A stretch of DNA of 64,000 nucleotides from Chrysomallon squamiferum. Taxonomy: Eukaryota > Mollusca > Gastropoda > Neomphalida > Peltospiridae. The stretch is taken from positions 2,939,386-3,003,385 of the forward strand of contig CM022671.1 of assembly GCA_012295275.1 (NCBI GenBank), written 5' to 3'. This document shows, in pieces, positions 1-11,302 of the stretch. Numbering within the stretch: position 1 is the stretch's first letter; each line of letters starts with the position of its first letter. The position numbers and the translations under genes are program-made. The notes below the pieces were generated by a model. It was not told where the DNA came from. It worked only from the letters and a program-made list of their open reading frames with translations, and searched no databases.

Positions 1-1820
1 CAGATGGGAAAAACCACAAGACAATGATGTCAGTTATTATGAAATCAAAATGAAACGTGTTTCTGAGACAGCATGGTCGAAAATTCCACTCACTACAGAT
101 GCCAACTCTACTTGTAAAACAATAACTGACCTTACCAAGGACACTGCTTATGAGTTCAAAGTTCGAGCACTCTATGAGGAAGAGGAAGGTCCCTTTAGTG
201 AGAAGAGTGATCCTGTTGTAACAAAACCAATGGCTATGAAATCAGCTGACCCGAGACAAACAGGAAAACCAGTGGTTCAAGATGTTGGCTGTGATTTTAT
301 ATCTATCAGCTGGGAAAAACCACAAGACAATAATGTCAGTTATTATGAAATCAAAATGAAACGTGTTTCTGAGACAGCATGGTCAAAAATACCACTTACT
401 TCCGATGGCAACTCTACTTGTAAGACAATAACTGATCTTACCAAGGACACTGCTTACGAGTTCAAAGTTCGAGCACACTATGAGGAAGAGGAAGGTCCCT
501 TTAGTGAGAAGAGTGATCCTGTTGTAACAAAAGCAATTGCTATGAAATCAGCTGACCCGAGACAACCAGGAAAACCAGTGGTTCAAGATGTTGGCTGTGA
601 TTTTATATCTATCAGTTGGGAAAAACCACAACACAATGATGTCAGTTATTATGAAATCAAAATGAAACGTGTTTCTGAGACAGCATGGTCGAAAATTCCA
701 CTCACTACAGATGACAACTCTGCTTGTAAGTCAATAACTGGTCTTACAAAGGACACTGCATATGAGTTCAAAGTTCGAGCAGTCTATGAGGAAGAGGAAG
801 GTCCCTTTAGTGAGAAGAGTGATCCTGTTGTAACAAAACCAATGGCTATGAAATCAGCTGACCCAAGACAAACAGGAAAACCAGTGGTTCAAGATGTTGG
901 CTGTGATTTTATATCTATCAGATGGGAAAAACCACAAGACAATGATGTCAGTTATTATGAAATCAAAATGAAACGTGTTTCTGAGACAGCATGGTCGAAA
1001 ATTCCACTCACTACAGATGACAACTCTGCTTGTAAGTCAATAACTGGTCTTACAAAGGACACTGCATATGAGTTCAAAGTTCGAGCAGTCTATGAGGAAG
1101 AGGAAGGTCCCTTTAGTGAGAAGAGTGATCCTGTTGTAACAAAACCAATGGCTATGAAATCAGCTGACCCAAGACAAACAGGAAAACCAGTGGTTCAAGA
1201 TGTTGGCTGTGATTTTATATCTATCAGATGGGAAAAACCACAAGACAATGATGTCAGTTATTATGAAATCAAAATGAAACGTGTTTCTGAGACAGCATGG
1301 TCGAAAATTCCACTCACTACAGATGACAACTCTACTTGTAAAACAATAACTGACCTTACCAAGGACACTGCTTATGAGTTCAAAGTTCGAGCACTCTATG
1401 AGGAAGAGGAAGGTCCCTTTAGTGAGAAGAGTGATCCTGTTGTAACAAAACCAATGGCTATGAAATCAGCTGACCCGAGACAAACAGGAAAACCAGTGGT
1501 TCAAGATGTTGGCTGTGATTTTATATCTATCAGCTGGGAAAAACCACAAGACAATAATGTCAGTTATTATGAAATCAAAATGAAACGTGTTTCTGAGACA
1601 GCATGGTCGAAAATTCCACTCACTACAGATGACAACTCTGCTTGTAAGACAATAACTGGTCTTACCAAGGACACTGCATATGAGTTCAAAGTTCGAGCAG
1701 TCTATGAGGAAGAGGAAGGTCCCTTTAGTGAGAAGAGTGATCCTGTTGTAACAAAATCATCAGGAACAACAGAATCAGAAGATAAATTTGGAAAGCCAAT
1801 AGCAAAGGAACCTGGAGAAG
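1..1820 (+). CDS. FN3-array GTPase gene A, FN3-repeat exon (5' end outside window)
   Basis: Large intron-free exon open from the window edge (codons in frame from base 2). It encodes tandem fibronectin type III units of 102 residues (306 bp): the marker ATGAAACGTG recurs at 50, 356, 662, 968, 1274 and 1580. Each unit has the FN3 hallmarks SWEKP (strand B Trp) and YEFKVRA (strand F Tyr), and units differ at only a few residues. FN3 domains usually mediate protein-protein binding; the ligand is unknown. The exon most likely ends at GAAG|GTAAAT (donor 1821), phase 1, because joining to base 2737 restores an FN3 start (GKISTKPGKP). The frame stays open to TAG at 1982-1984, so intron retention would give an FN3-only protein. 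No signal peptide or membrane segment is visible, but the N-terminus is missing. FN3 assignment is firm; the donor is inferred. Confidence 0.85.
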
Positions 1821-2736
1821 GTAAATATAGTGACAATAGTGTTCCCATTACAACCACAGATGATTTTGACATGACCACAGACAACAAAGCACCTACCAGA
1901 GAGAGTGTGTCCGTAGAGGAAAAACTATGTAATTTAAGCCAGTTATTAAATAAGTCTTTGAATGATAGCATGATATGTTTGTAGAGAATGAGCTGATGTG
2001 AGGAATGTTTGAAGATCATTTCTATCAGTAATCCCATTAAGGTACCTACAGATGAAAACATTTGTCAAATTTGTCAAATAAATACATCATATGCATGGTA
2101 CAGATAAAGTTGATTTATTATTATTATTATTATTTTAATCTGTATCACATTTTCTATATCATCTTGAACGATATATGATACTGGCTCCCTACGGATTAAG
2201 CTCTGTCATTTCTGATCAAACAACTCCATGTTGAACAGGTAGGTCTACAACAGGCTTATACTACATGTGACAAACAAATCTGCTGTAATTATTTTGTCAT
2301 TAATATATAATTGCTGAAAATCATCTTCTTTATATGCATTTTAGTGCTTAAACGTATATACATAGATACATACATAGATACAAACACCCCCCCACACACA
2401 CACAGACACAGATATAAAAACAACCTTGATACTATATGAAGTTATCTTTTATTAATTGTATTACTGTTAATTTAGTTAAATAAGTTTTAAAATAACACAA
2501 TACTTTTTTTTTTTTTTTTTTTTTTTTTTGTTTACGTCTATTTTATATATTTGGCAGTATAATGGATTTCCATATACCACATACATTTATTTGTAATTGT
2601 TTATTAATAATTTTAATTCCATAATGACCTTAAATACTTTTCTGTCAAGATACACATTTTTTTTTTTTAATGAAGAGAGATTGTCAAATGTACACTCATA
2701 CACACAGTTTATTCTTCTGACATTTAATCTGTACAG
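1821..2736 (+). other. Gene A intron 1 with possible alternative 3' end
   Basis: The intron starts GTAAAT and ends in a T-rich tract plus TGTACAG. If it is retained, the FN3 frame ends at 1984, and an AATAAA hexamer follows at 2077-2082. The rest is AT-rich, with a TTA-triplet run near 2117, a short CA tract near 2393 and a poly-T tract near 2505-2529. Most of the sequence is shared with the matching intron of gene B (61580-62527). That reflects recent duplication, so it is not evidence of constraint. Confidence 0.6.
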
Positions 2737-3159
2737 GAAAAATATCAACGAAGCCTGGTAAACCTGATCAAAGCAGTATTGGAAGTGATTTCGTCTGTCT
2801 TTTTTGGGAAAAGCCAGAATGTAAAGATGTGCTTTACTATGAAGTTAAGTATAAATCTCTGAAAGAATCTTATTGGAAGAAACATTCTATATTAACAAAG
2901 GACAACAAGCCTCTTGTGCGTATAGAAGGATTATTACAACAAACAGAATATGTGTTCAAAGTGAAGGCACAGTTTGAAAACAGTGAAGGAGAATTCAGTG
3001 AAGAGAGTTTCCCTATTCAGACAAAACCTTCTCCATCGAAGCAGCTTTTATCTTCGTGTATAAAACTTCAAGATGGAGAACCTACATTCTACAAACTTCC
3101 ACTGTCTGAAAATATGGCAGCTAGAAATGATAAGTACCGAACACGAAAATGTGAATTTG
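2737..3159 (+). CDS. Gene A exon 2: divergent terminal FN3 domain
   Basis: Exon of 423 nt, phase 1 at both ends, between TGTACAG| and G|GTAAGA. It encodes an FN3 domain distinct from the array units (FWEKPE, LYYEVKYKSL, EYVFKVKAQF) followed by a ~45-residue linker ending RTRKCEFG that joins the GTPase. Its length and phase match the paralogous exon at 62528-62950. The array-type SWEKP has become FWEKP here, which is a small change at the strand B core. Role: a spacer or adaptor between the FN3 stalk and the GTPase (inference). Confidence 0.85.
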
Positions 3160-3329
3160 GTAAGAAAGAAATAAAATTACTTTAGTCCATTTATCTGACA
3201 TAATTATTAACTTTTGAAAAAAGGTATCACACACACACAATCACACACACACATTAGAGCAAGGAATATTATTATTAAGCATAATTTTAAATCATCCTTT
3301 AGCTTTGTACATCAATTTCAATTTCTTAG

Positions 3330-3505
3330 GCTTATCGGAAATACTTCGAGAGAAGACCATCATGATGATTGGAGCAACAGGATCAGGAAAAAGTACTCTG
3401 ATTGATGGGATGGTCAACTATCTTCTTGGTGTGAAGTGGGAGGACAACTTCAGATTCAAAATCATCGACTTAATGTCTGATGAAGAAGCAAAACAAGGAA
3501 GAGAA
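3330..3505 (+). CDS. Gene A exon 3: P-loop (G1) of AIG1/septin-like GTPase
   Basis: Exon of 176 nt entering in phase 1 (acceptor TTTCTTAG|G) and leaving in phase 0. It encodes IMMIGATGSGKSTLIDGMVN: hydrophobic strand plus Walker A GATGSGKST (about 3371-3397), the G1 nucleotide-binding loop. The downstream part (FRFKIIDLM) resembles the segment before the switch region in AIG1-like GTPases. The 3' end is set at GAA|GTGTGT, a weak donor, because only phase 0 joins correctly to 3931. Sequence and length match 63228-63403. Confidence 0.85.
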
Positions 3506-3930
3506 GTGTGTAATAATATATGTAATTGTTGTATGCAACAGCAAAAATAAAAAAAGTTTATTTTCTTTATATTTTTATAATTGCAATCCACAGAAATTAG
3601 TAGATGTATCTATATAATCCCAAATATTTAAAACAAAATATAATAATTAAAAAAATTATAAATTCTGTATTATGAAAATGAAATTATTTTTATCCCACAT
3701 TTAAAATTAAAAAAAAGAATTAGATTTGTACAAGTATCAAATGCTTTGATTTTCACTGGTGTATATGCAGGAAATAGAGAGACATCTCACTTACGCACTT
3801 CAGAATGTTAATCAAGTAAAATATCTCATTGTTTAAATATACTTTACTGATGTTTGCTTAATTCCAATTTGTAAATTAATCTTAATTTCTTCTTTTTTTC
3901 TTTCTTTCTTTTTTTTCTTTCTTTTTATAG

Positions 3931-5217
3931 TCAGAATCACAAACTGACTGGATTACCAGCTACAAGTTTCATCCAGTAATAGAGGATGTTGGTTATGTTT
4001 TGAACATTATCGACACACCAGGTTTTGGGGATACGAGAGGATTTGAACGTGATAATGAGTTAGTGGAACAGATCCAAGCTTTCTTTTCAACTCCAGGCAT
4101 CAAAGGGATTGAAACAATAGATGCAGTCTGCTTTGTTACCCAAGCCCCTCTTGCGAGAATGACACATGTTCAGAGATACATTTTTAATGCAATTTTGTCC
4201 ATTTTTGGCAAAGATATAGCACATAACATTATTGTGATGATTACATTTGCAGATGGAAAGGAGCCACCAGTCCTGAATGCTTTGCATGGTGCCGATTTCC
4301 CATACAACAAATATTTTGTATTCAACAACTCGGCACTTTTTGAACCAAATACAGAGGGAAAATGCAGCAATTTTTCTCAAATGTTTTGGGAAATGGGACG
4401 TTCAAGTTTCCGAGACTTTTTCACTCATATTCAAAAACTGCAATCACAGAGTCTGCAGCTGACAGCTGAAGTTTTGAAAACAAGAGAACAAATGAAAACC
4501 ACAATCCAAGGTCTCATACCACAGATAGAGAATGGTCTTCATGAACTTTCCACGATGAAATACGAAAGGGATCTTGTAGAGAAATTTGAAAGAGAAATAC
4601 AAGACAACAAGAACTTCACATATAGAGCTGAAGAATTCCATCAAAAGACAGTACCACTAGAAGATGGGACATATGTAACCAACTGCACCTTTTGTAATAT
4701 GACATGTCACTACCCATGTATGTTTTCTGATAATGAAGACAAAATTTACTGCAGTGCCATGAATAATGATGTTTGTACAGTTTGCCCCCAAAACTGTTCA
4801 TGGAAAACACACAGGAATAATGATTTTCGAATAGAAGTCACTCGTGTAGAGGTGGAGAAAACATACGAAGAAATGAAAAAGAAATACGAGTTTGCAGCCA
4901 AAAAGAAGGTTACAAAAGAAAATCTTGTTAAAAAAATTAAGGAAACGTTTGTAAATGTAAAGAATGTTGTTTACAAAATGCTAATGAAAGTACGTGACAC
5001 CGGTAACTATCTTAGGAAAAATGCTTTAAAAGCAAACCCACTGACAGAAGTGGAATACCTTGATTTGTTAATCAATACACAATTACAAGAAAGAAAATCT
5101 GGGTTTGAACAGCGTATTAAAATGCTTCAGATGTTGAAAAGACAAGCAGAGCTTGCAGAAAAAGCAATAAGCAGTGATAATATTGATGATCTGTTGAAAC
5201 AATTGGGATTTGACTAA
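3931..5217 (+). CDS. Gene A exon 4: GTPase core, cysteine cluster and helical tail
   Basis: Terminal exon of 428 codons plus TAA, after a long pyrimidine tract ending TTTTATAG. It begins SESQTDWITSYKFHPV, then G3 DTPGFGDTRGF (from 4012). TFADG (4243-4257) sits where Ras-like GTPases carry NKxD, as I recall for this animal FN3/P-loop family. About 4684-4798 is a cluster of eight Cys plus a His (CTFC, TCHYPC, CTVCPQNC), plausibly zinc-binding. The remainder is Lys/Glu-rich and probably helical (AELAEKAISS near the end). Expected activity is GTP binding and hydrolysis with possible oligomerisation; substrate and cell location are unknown. An AATAAA hexamer overlaps the stop (5216-5221). The family has no agreed name that I can confirm. 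Confidence 0.88.
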   Translation, partial: SESQTDWITSYKFHPVIEDVGYVLNIIDTPGFGDTRGFERDNELVEQIQAFFSTPGIKGIETIDAVCFVTQAPLARMTHVQRYIFNAILSIFGKDIAHNIIVMITFADGKEPPVLNALHGADFPYNKYFVFNNSALFEPNTEGKCSNFSQMFWEMGRSSFRDFFTHIQKLQSQSLQLTAEVLKTREQMKTTIQGLIPQIENGLHELSTMKYERDLVEKFEREIQDNKNFTYRAEEFHQKTVPLEDGTYVTNCTFCNMTCHYPCMFSDNEDKIYCSAMNNDVCTVCPQNCSWKTHRNNDFRIEVTRVEVEKTYEEMKKKYEFAAKKKVTKENLVKKIKETFVNVKNVVYKMLMKVRDTGNYLRKNALKANPLTEVEYLDLLINTQLQERKSGFEQRIKMLQMLKRQAELAEKAISSDNIDDLLKQLGFD

Positions 5218-5559
5218 TAAATTTATTTGCATAACTATACTGAAAAATCCATTGGATTTAATAATTTTTGACCAGGAACGGAATTTATCTAACTGATGGT
5301 TCGTTCAAACGTATATTGCACTGTCGATTCACTGTCGATTCCAAAAACCTCTTTCGTTAAAAGGGTCGAAAATGATTTGTATACGAAACAAAGCGCTAAT
5401 CTCAATCCGTAATACCTATTGTCCATGAGCAATATTGTGCATGGGGTAATGGTCATTCATTTATCAAGTGAACGATGATAGATTCTTAGTTTTCATGTTT
5501 CCGATAACAATGATGATAACATTTGACAAACTAAGACTATGCAGACCACAAAAGCTTTC
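5218..5559. other. Gene A downstream flank, no gene seen
   Basis: AT-rich flank after the stop codon with no convincing coding exon or RNA gene. It contains a short duplicated phrase, CACTGTCGATTC, near 5320-5340. Confidence 0.5.
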
Positions 5560-6286
5560 GGCACTCGGTAAAACGAAAGTACGGCTAACATGCATGTGTA
5601 TGTAGTTTCAAACATAACAATATATATTTTTTTCCACTGACACCAATTTACTACACTTACTCCATCATTAATTCCAATATTTGTTTCCAAAGCATTGCCA
5701 CAACCGCAGAAAAATCTAATAATAAAGTAAATACTATTGAATACAAAATCATAAATGAGAAGGCTCCGACATCATTTCAATCCAGATTTAATCATTTTGT
5801 AATTTATGCGGTTAAATAGACATCTTTGAAAAGAATTATGAGTTTGTTCATCAACAAGAAATATCAAATAGAATTCAGGAGGTTCTCGTTTAGGAAAAGT
5901 AATATAATCAGTCTCTTTCTTACTCGGAGGTGAACGATGAATTACAGCGTGGTTCGGCAGAAAACGTGTACTTGCATTCATTAAGATATAATTCCACAAT
6001 CTTTGAAGAGATGAAATATTGCTCTTTCCAATAATATTTTTTTGAACGAGGTCTGTTACTCGAAAATAGTCAAGAGATTTTACCGAAAATGTTCATCATT
6101 TTCGAGAGGCAAACACATGTATATTGGTTATAGAAATGAAGCAAAGATATTGCCTTTTTGTTCAAAGAAAGCTCGTAAACTTCAATTGTTCCTCTTTTAT
6201 CATTTTTTTTTTTCTTCCTTAATAGAGACAGTAACTGAAATAAGCAAATTTCAAAGATTACGAATCTGCCTCTCGCTGCCTGGAGA

Positions 6287-6290
<4 letters not shown>
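5560..6290 (-). repeat. Inverted, diverged relic of the array unit with coding-like fossils
   Basis: Read on the - strand, this matches the 5' part of the array unit at about 27500-28260, in the same order. Shared blocks include the phrase around CGAGAGGCAGATTCGTAAT, the block around TTTAGGAAAAG (a conserved frame PKREPPEFYLIFL at 5772-5999), and one around GGCAATGC (frame NIGINDGVSVVNWC against NIGTGDRISVVDWC at 28.1 kb). Both blocks keep an amino-acid-like frame despite divergence, which suggests an old coding element. I do not recognise the protein. Confidence 0.6.
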
Positions 6291-6385
<95 letters not shown>

Positions 6386-6386
6386 T
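6288..6386. repeat. (CT)n-(GT)n compound microsatellite
   Basis: About 40 CT dinucleotides running directly into about 9 GT dinucleotides. It sits at the same relative place as the C-run at 27.5 kb and the (GC)n(AC)n at 34.87 kb, beside the conserved CAGCGAGAGGCAG phrase. Confidence 0.95.
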
Positions 6387-6454
6387 TACACACGTGTTGC
6401 CTTCGATTTAATCAAGTTTTAATGGAAGTCATTCAAGTTATTCCAGCTTCTAGC

Positions 6455-6458
<4 letters not shown>

Positions 6459-6502
<44 letters not shown>
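6459..6502. repeat. (ATA)n microsatellite
   Basis: Uninterrupted ATA/AAT triplets followed by TTG and AAT triplet variants. Confidence 0.9.
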
Positions 6503-6504
<2 letters not shown>

Positions 6505-6889
6505 TGTTGTTGTTGTTGCTGTTATTGTTATAATAATAATAACAATAATTCAAGAAGTGTGTCACATCAAGCTGCAATAAAATGTCAAGCATTTATTATC
6601 TCTAGGAAAAACCAAACATGGAGTAAAGGTCATTCATTCCAAGATAGATGCACCTATGGAAGCAAACAAATGAAATATAAATAATGTTTGATTATTATTT
6701 ATCATGTTTTTCATGATGATGATAAAATGTGACACGTTGATGCTATGTTGAGTTCACGCGCTTTCTCCATTCAAGACAGAAGTATGGTAGAATGTTAAAT
6801 CCCAGTGTGAACACGACATATAAATATTTAATTATGTAGTAGGTTAATTATTAATTGTATATTAGTGGATGTAGAAACTACTTGAACTT

Positions 6890-7275
6890 GGTCAGCCAGT
6901 AAATTTCTACATTGTTTTCTACTTGATTTGTTTGTTTACATACAAATATTTTTATTATCTTAGTAATTTTTTTACACTGTTTTGTACTTGTTTTGTTTCA
7001 ATATTTTCGTTATCTAACAGTAATGTTCTATATTATAGTCTTTTTTCTCTGGGAAAATATTTTTTCTCTTTTAACAGTAATTTTATTCTTGGTTAATGTG
7101 CATTTTTCTTAAATTTGATTTGTATTAATGTATATATCACTTATTTTACAGTAATTTTCTATTTTGTACTTGATTTGTTTGGGTACATATTTTTCTTTTT
7201 TAAGAGTAATTTTCTAATTAATATTTTGTTCTTGATTAATATGCATTTTTCTTAAATTATCTTGTACTTCATTAG

Positions 7276-7319
<44 letters not shown>

Positions 7320-7390
7320 ATATTTATTGTGTATTTGATTTGTATTATCATATTTTTCTTATCCAAGTAATTTTCAGCAGTATAGTTTTT
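6890..7390. repeat. Degenerate ~60 bp tandem repeat
   Basis: The phrase CAGTAATTTTCTA or close variants recurs at about 6897, 6960, 7018, 7075, 7148, 7203 and 7363. Each is followed by a TTGTACTTGATTTGT-like and an ATTTTTCTTAT-like block. A (TA)n tract interrupts the series. Confidence 0.6.
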
Positions 7391-8954
7391 TATTTCCTTA
7401 GTGAATACCCATTTGTTTTATTATAAAAAACCAGTTGATGCAGCAGGTTACAAAACAATTATGTCAAACATTTGACTTTTATTAATCGTACATCTGTATA
7501 TATAGAAACCATCTGAACTTACCTGAATTAACACTGAATTGGAAGAGAGAATGGGATTCATTTATAACTAATAATGTTAATTGTTAATTAGGTATCAATA
7601 TAAACATTGCATATATATTTCTAAGAGAACTTATGCAGACAAACTATAACTTATGTAAATAGGTTTTTTAAGTAAAAAGCGTTTAAAATGTGGTGTCCAT
7701 TTGTAACATCACTAAATAATTAACAAATGTTTTTAATTAAAATAATAATAATAATAATAATAAATTCACCAGAAACTAACCAAGTTCAAAGATATTTCAT
7801 TCTGTGTTTATCATTAAGTCAAAGCAATCTGATTACTTGCTGTCATCCACTTTAAACATTTTAATTTTTTTATATAAAATTGTACCGTGTCAAATATACA
7901 TATTAGATGGTTAAAGTAATAGGAGTTTTGTTTTCTAGTTTCAGTGTCTTTCTAGTAAATAGCTTAACAGTAGAATCAGTCAACCAGAGTGTGTGTTTTT
8001 CGCTTTGTATCCCACGAAATCATCTAATTTAGTATTTATTTATTTTTAATTATTTTATTTTATTATAATTCCAATTTTTTTCTTCTTTTTTTTTAATTCT
8101 CTGTTTACATTTGATATTTTCCAAACAATATTTTTATTAGTAATTTATATATTTGTCACTTTCATTGCTGCTTGTTTTTTTTTTGTTGTTTTTTTGTTGT
8201 TGTTTTTTTGTTTTGTTTTGTTTTTCATAAATTTGCTGTGGTGCTTTGATTACTATATCAAGCTTTGGTAACAAAGTTCAATAAACAGATGGTCTACTTA
8301 ATGTTTTATCTGAAACTGGAATTCAACAATTAGTCACTTAAGAAGTGTTAATTGCTTGCTTTATCATATATATTGGTATCAACTACAGTGTTAATTTCAG
8401 ATATACACAATATTTACTTACTTGTAATTTTGTAAGTGTCAGGATGCCTTTAGTGGGCTGAATTTACAAATTTAAACAGCTGTTTAACAGACTAAAAAGT
8501 GTAAAGTAAAACAAAAAGTAAAGAGATCAATATTTGCTGTGAAAGGAAAAACACCAAAAAAGCTTGTTCTTGACAGTTTGATCTGTTAGAAAATTTAGAA
8601 ATTATTAAACTGCCTGGAAGCTGTAAAGTATATGAAAAACATGATGGTCAGTTTCACAGTAAAGCCATCATCCTTGATATTTATTATTATTATATTTTTT
8701 TAAATTGTATTTAATATTTTATAATTACTTTCACAGGATGATAAAGGTCACAAGAAGTATTAACTCGACATTGAGAATATAACTTTTTGATAAAAATTAT
8801 TTCTGTTTTCTTCAAATTTTTGAAAGAGAGAAATAGGTAAAAATTATCCTATGCATATTTGTTAAATATCTAATAGGCTAACAAAATAAAATGAAACAAT
8901 TTAAAAAAAAAAATTTGACACTATGTTTTTTAATATTGTGACTAGTTTTTATAC

Positions 8955-9640
8955 AATTTAAAGTGTGCATAAATCTGATAATTGTCTATAACGTCAATAT
9001 GTCGTGTGTGAAAAATAAAGATAGTTTTCATCAATATAGTCATCTCTTTTGTTTTGTTTAAATGTTTTTTGTTTGACACAAACTAACAGACGGTATCATT
9101 GTTTATTTATTACCAGCATGTTAAAGGAAATGAAAAAAAAGAAGAAAATTATGTTAGATTAACAACTGGATTTTTAAGTAAACATTGATTTTGATTTCCA
9201 TCAAAGTGTAATTATAAACCAAATTTCCTAATTAATTTTTAATACTTGACAACAGTATCTTGAATAAAATGGAAAGAAGAGACTGAACATATCAATATGA
9301 AGAGGTTAAACACTTTTACAGTTAGTTATGTATACATTATTTTAGCAAGTGATTCAATAGGACTTGTGTTTCTGAAAAATCACTTAATATTTTAATGAGC
9401 TGATAAAAATAATAAACATTATGATAAAAAAAATATATATGTAAGAAAAACTAAGGCATATAGTAAGATATCAAGAAGAGAAAAAACAAAATTTTAGTAA
9501 AATCACTAACTAAGAAATATAACTCTACTTTAATTCTTAAGTAGATTTTTGTTTCCATGACTAATTAGATGCTTTCAAGACTATAATTTAAATTTTTCAG
9601 GTTTTTTTAAGCAAAACATGATTGAAGTATATGTTATTAT
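8955..9640. repeat. Direct duplication, copy 1
   Basis: The order of landmarks is shared with 10058-10680: GTGCATAA.TCTGATAATTG, AAAAATAAAGATAG, a TGTTTTTTGTTTGACACAAAC block, the same AATGGAAAGAA block and the same CAAGAAGA block. Offset is about 1.1 kb, with many substitutions and small indels. Confidence 0.75.
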
Positions 9641-10057
9641 GGTAACAGAGACATGATTTGACTGCATATTAATAAATGCAGCTTGTTTCAAAATACATTT
9701 TTAAAATATTGTTATAGCATATTCAGAATTTCATAATGCAAAATACATGTATATATATATTTTTTATTATTATTTTTCTTTTTTTTAAATTCCAGTTTAG
9801 GTCATTTAAAATATAAATTACATACTGCATGCTAGGTGAAATTATTCCTTTGAAATTAACTATGTTTAACAAAGTTGTGTATAAAATGATAATTAAATAA
9901 TAAATATTATTTCTCTTGATACTCCCAAAGCAATTGACTATTTCATGATCTAAGGGGAATAACTCCTTTTAAAACTGTCTTAGCTGTTCTCCACCAGAGG
10001 ATACTCATTTAATACTATGCTTTTCACTATTCAGACTGCTTCTGTAACAATTCAATA

Positions 10058-10680
10058 AGTGTGCATAATTCTGATAATTGTCTTTAACTTGCACATGTAA
10101 TCTCTAATGTCTGAAAAATAAAGATAGCTTTCAACTATACATTCATATCTTATGTTTTGTTTAAATGTTTTTTGTTTGACACAAACAAACAATGGTATCA
10201 TTGTATATTTATTACCAACATGTTGAAGGGGATAAAAAAAAAAAAGAATAAGGTTCTTATGTCATATTACCAACTGGCTTTTTAACAAAACAATGATTCT
10301 GATTTTCATGAAAGTGTAATTATGAACCAATCTTCCTAATTTTCAATACTTCACAGAAGTATCTTCAGTAAAATGGAAAGAAAAGATTAAACATATTAAT
10401 ATGAAGACGTTAAACGGTTAGTAATGGGTAGTTTATTTTAGCAAATGGTTCAATAGGACTTACGTTTCTGAAAAATCAATTAAAATTATTATAAAAAAAT
10501 ATGTAACAAAAACAAAGGCATATAATAAGATTTCAAGAAGAAAAAAAAGAAAATTAAAGTAAAATCATTGACAAAGAAATATAACTCTGTTTTTCATCTC
10601 AAGTAGGTTTGATGCTCTCAAGACTAAAATTTAGAACTTTCAGGTTTTTTGAGCAAAACAGGATTGAATTGTTATTAATG
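10058..10680. repeat. Direct duplication, copy 2
   Basis: Second copy of the block at 8955-9640. The phrase CTAAGGGGAATAACTC also occurs twice, near 9950 and 10718, so the duplicated segment may extend past these limits. Confidence 0.75.
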
Positions 10681-11287
10681 AAAAATGACTTGTGTATGTT
10701 CTTATAGTCATTCATGTTCTAAGGGGAATAACTCAATTTAAAACTTTAGAGAAAGTAATAATTTTAAAAGCAGAATAGCAGAAAAAGTTGCAAAAATAGA
10801 ATTCTGATTCCTATTGTTTAAGTTATATATATATATGTATATATCGTCCTTTTATATTTAATTTATTTAGAACATTTTCAGTATTTATGCAGCATTTTAT
10901 ACAGATAAAACAAAATAGGAAAAGAAACTTACTAGTGTAAAGAAAATATTTTTCCGTACTGCTAGAATTAACACCTTACTATTAAAAGGATTCATCTATC
11001 TTATTCAGTTAAGTAACTGAAAACAGTTACCTTTAAAACAGATTTGATTAATTATTTTAATTATCCAAACTGTAGTATTATAAAATGGCTGTGAAGTAAT
11101 AAAATCTAATAACCTGAAGTCAGATATACTGATATCATGAAATAAAATATTAGTTTGAACTATAGAAGTGGTTTATCACTCACCCATGGTATTAAATTTG
11201 TTAAAATTGTATTAAAGCTATGGTTTCTTTCATCTTTTTCTTTCTTTCCTTTCTTCCATTCTTTCTTTATCCTTAAACAAAATTTTG

Positions 11288-11302
11288 TCATTCTTTGTCT
11301 TC
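11288..11302 (-). CDS. FANCD2: FANCD2 possible last coding exon
   Basis: After CTGTCAG| the sequence reads GAA GAC AAA GAA TGA, in the right phase for an acidic end EDKE. The tract before it is only weakly pyrimidine-rich, so another terminal exon is possible. Confidence 0.35.
   Translation of the reverse strand, partial: EDKE

Larger units (their letters stand above)
6580..11285. other. Intergenic AT-rich region, no gene seen
   Basis: No exon with protein-like composition or convincing splice context was found on either strand. It contains the ~60 bp degenerate repeat, a (TA)n tract near 7280-7316, T-rich low complexity near 8040-8225, and the ~700 bp direct duplication listed separately. 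Confidence 0.55.

Noticed and set aside
1702-2061. Antisense frame over the FN3 exon
   Set aside because: A shadow of the + strand coding sequence; the same happens at 58174-58410 and 61326-61811.
6042-6422. ORF with a Leu-Ser repeat
   Set aside because: Driven by the (CT)n microsatellite; its flanks belong to the inverted array relic.
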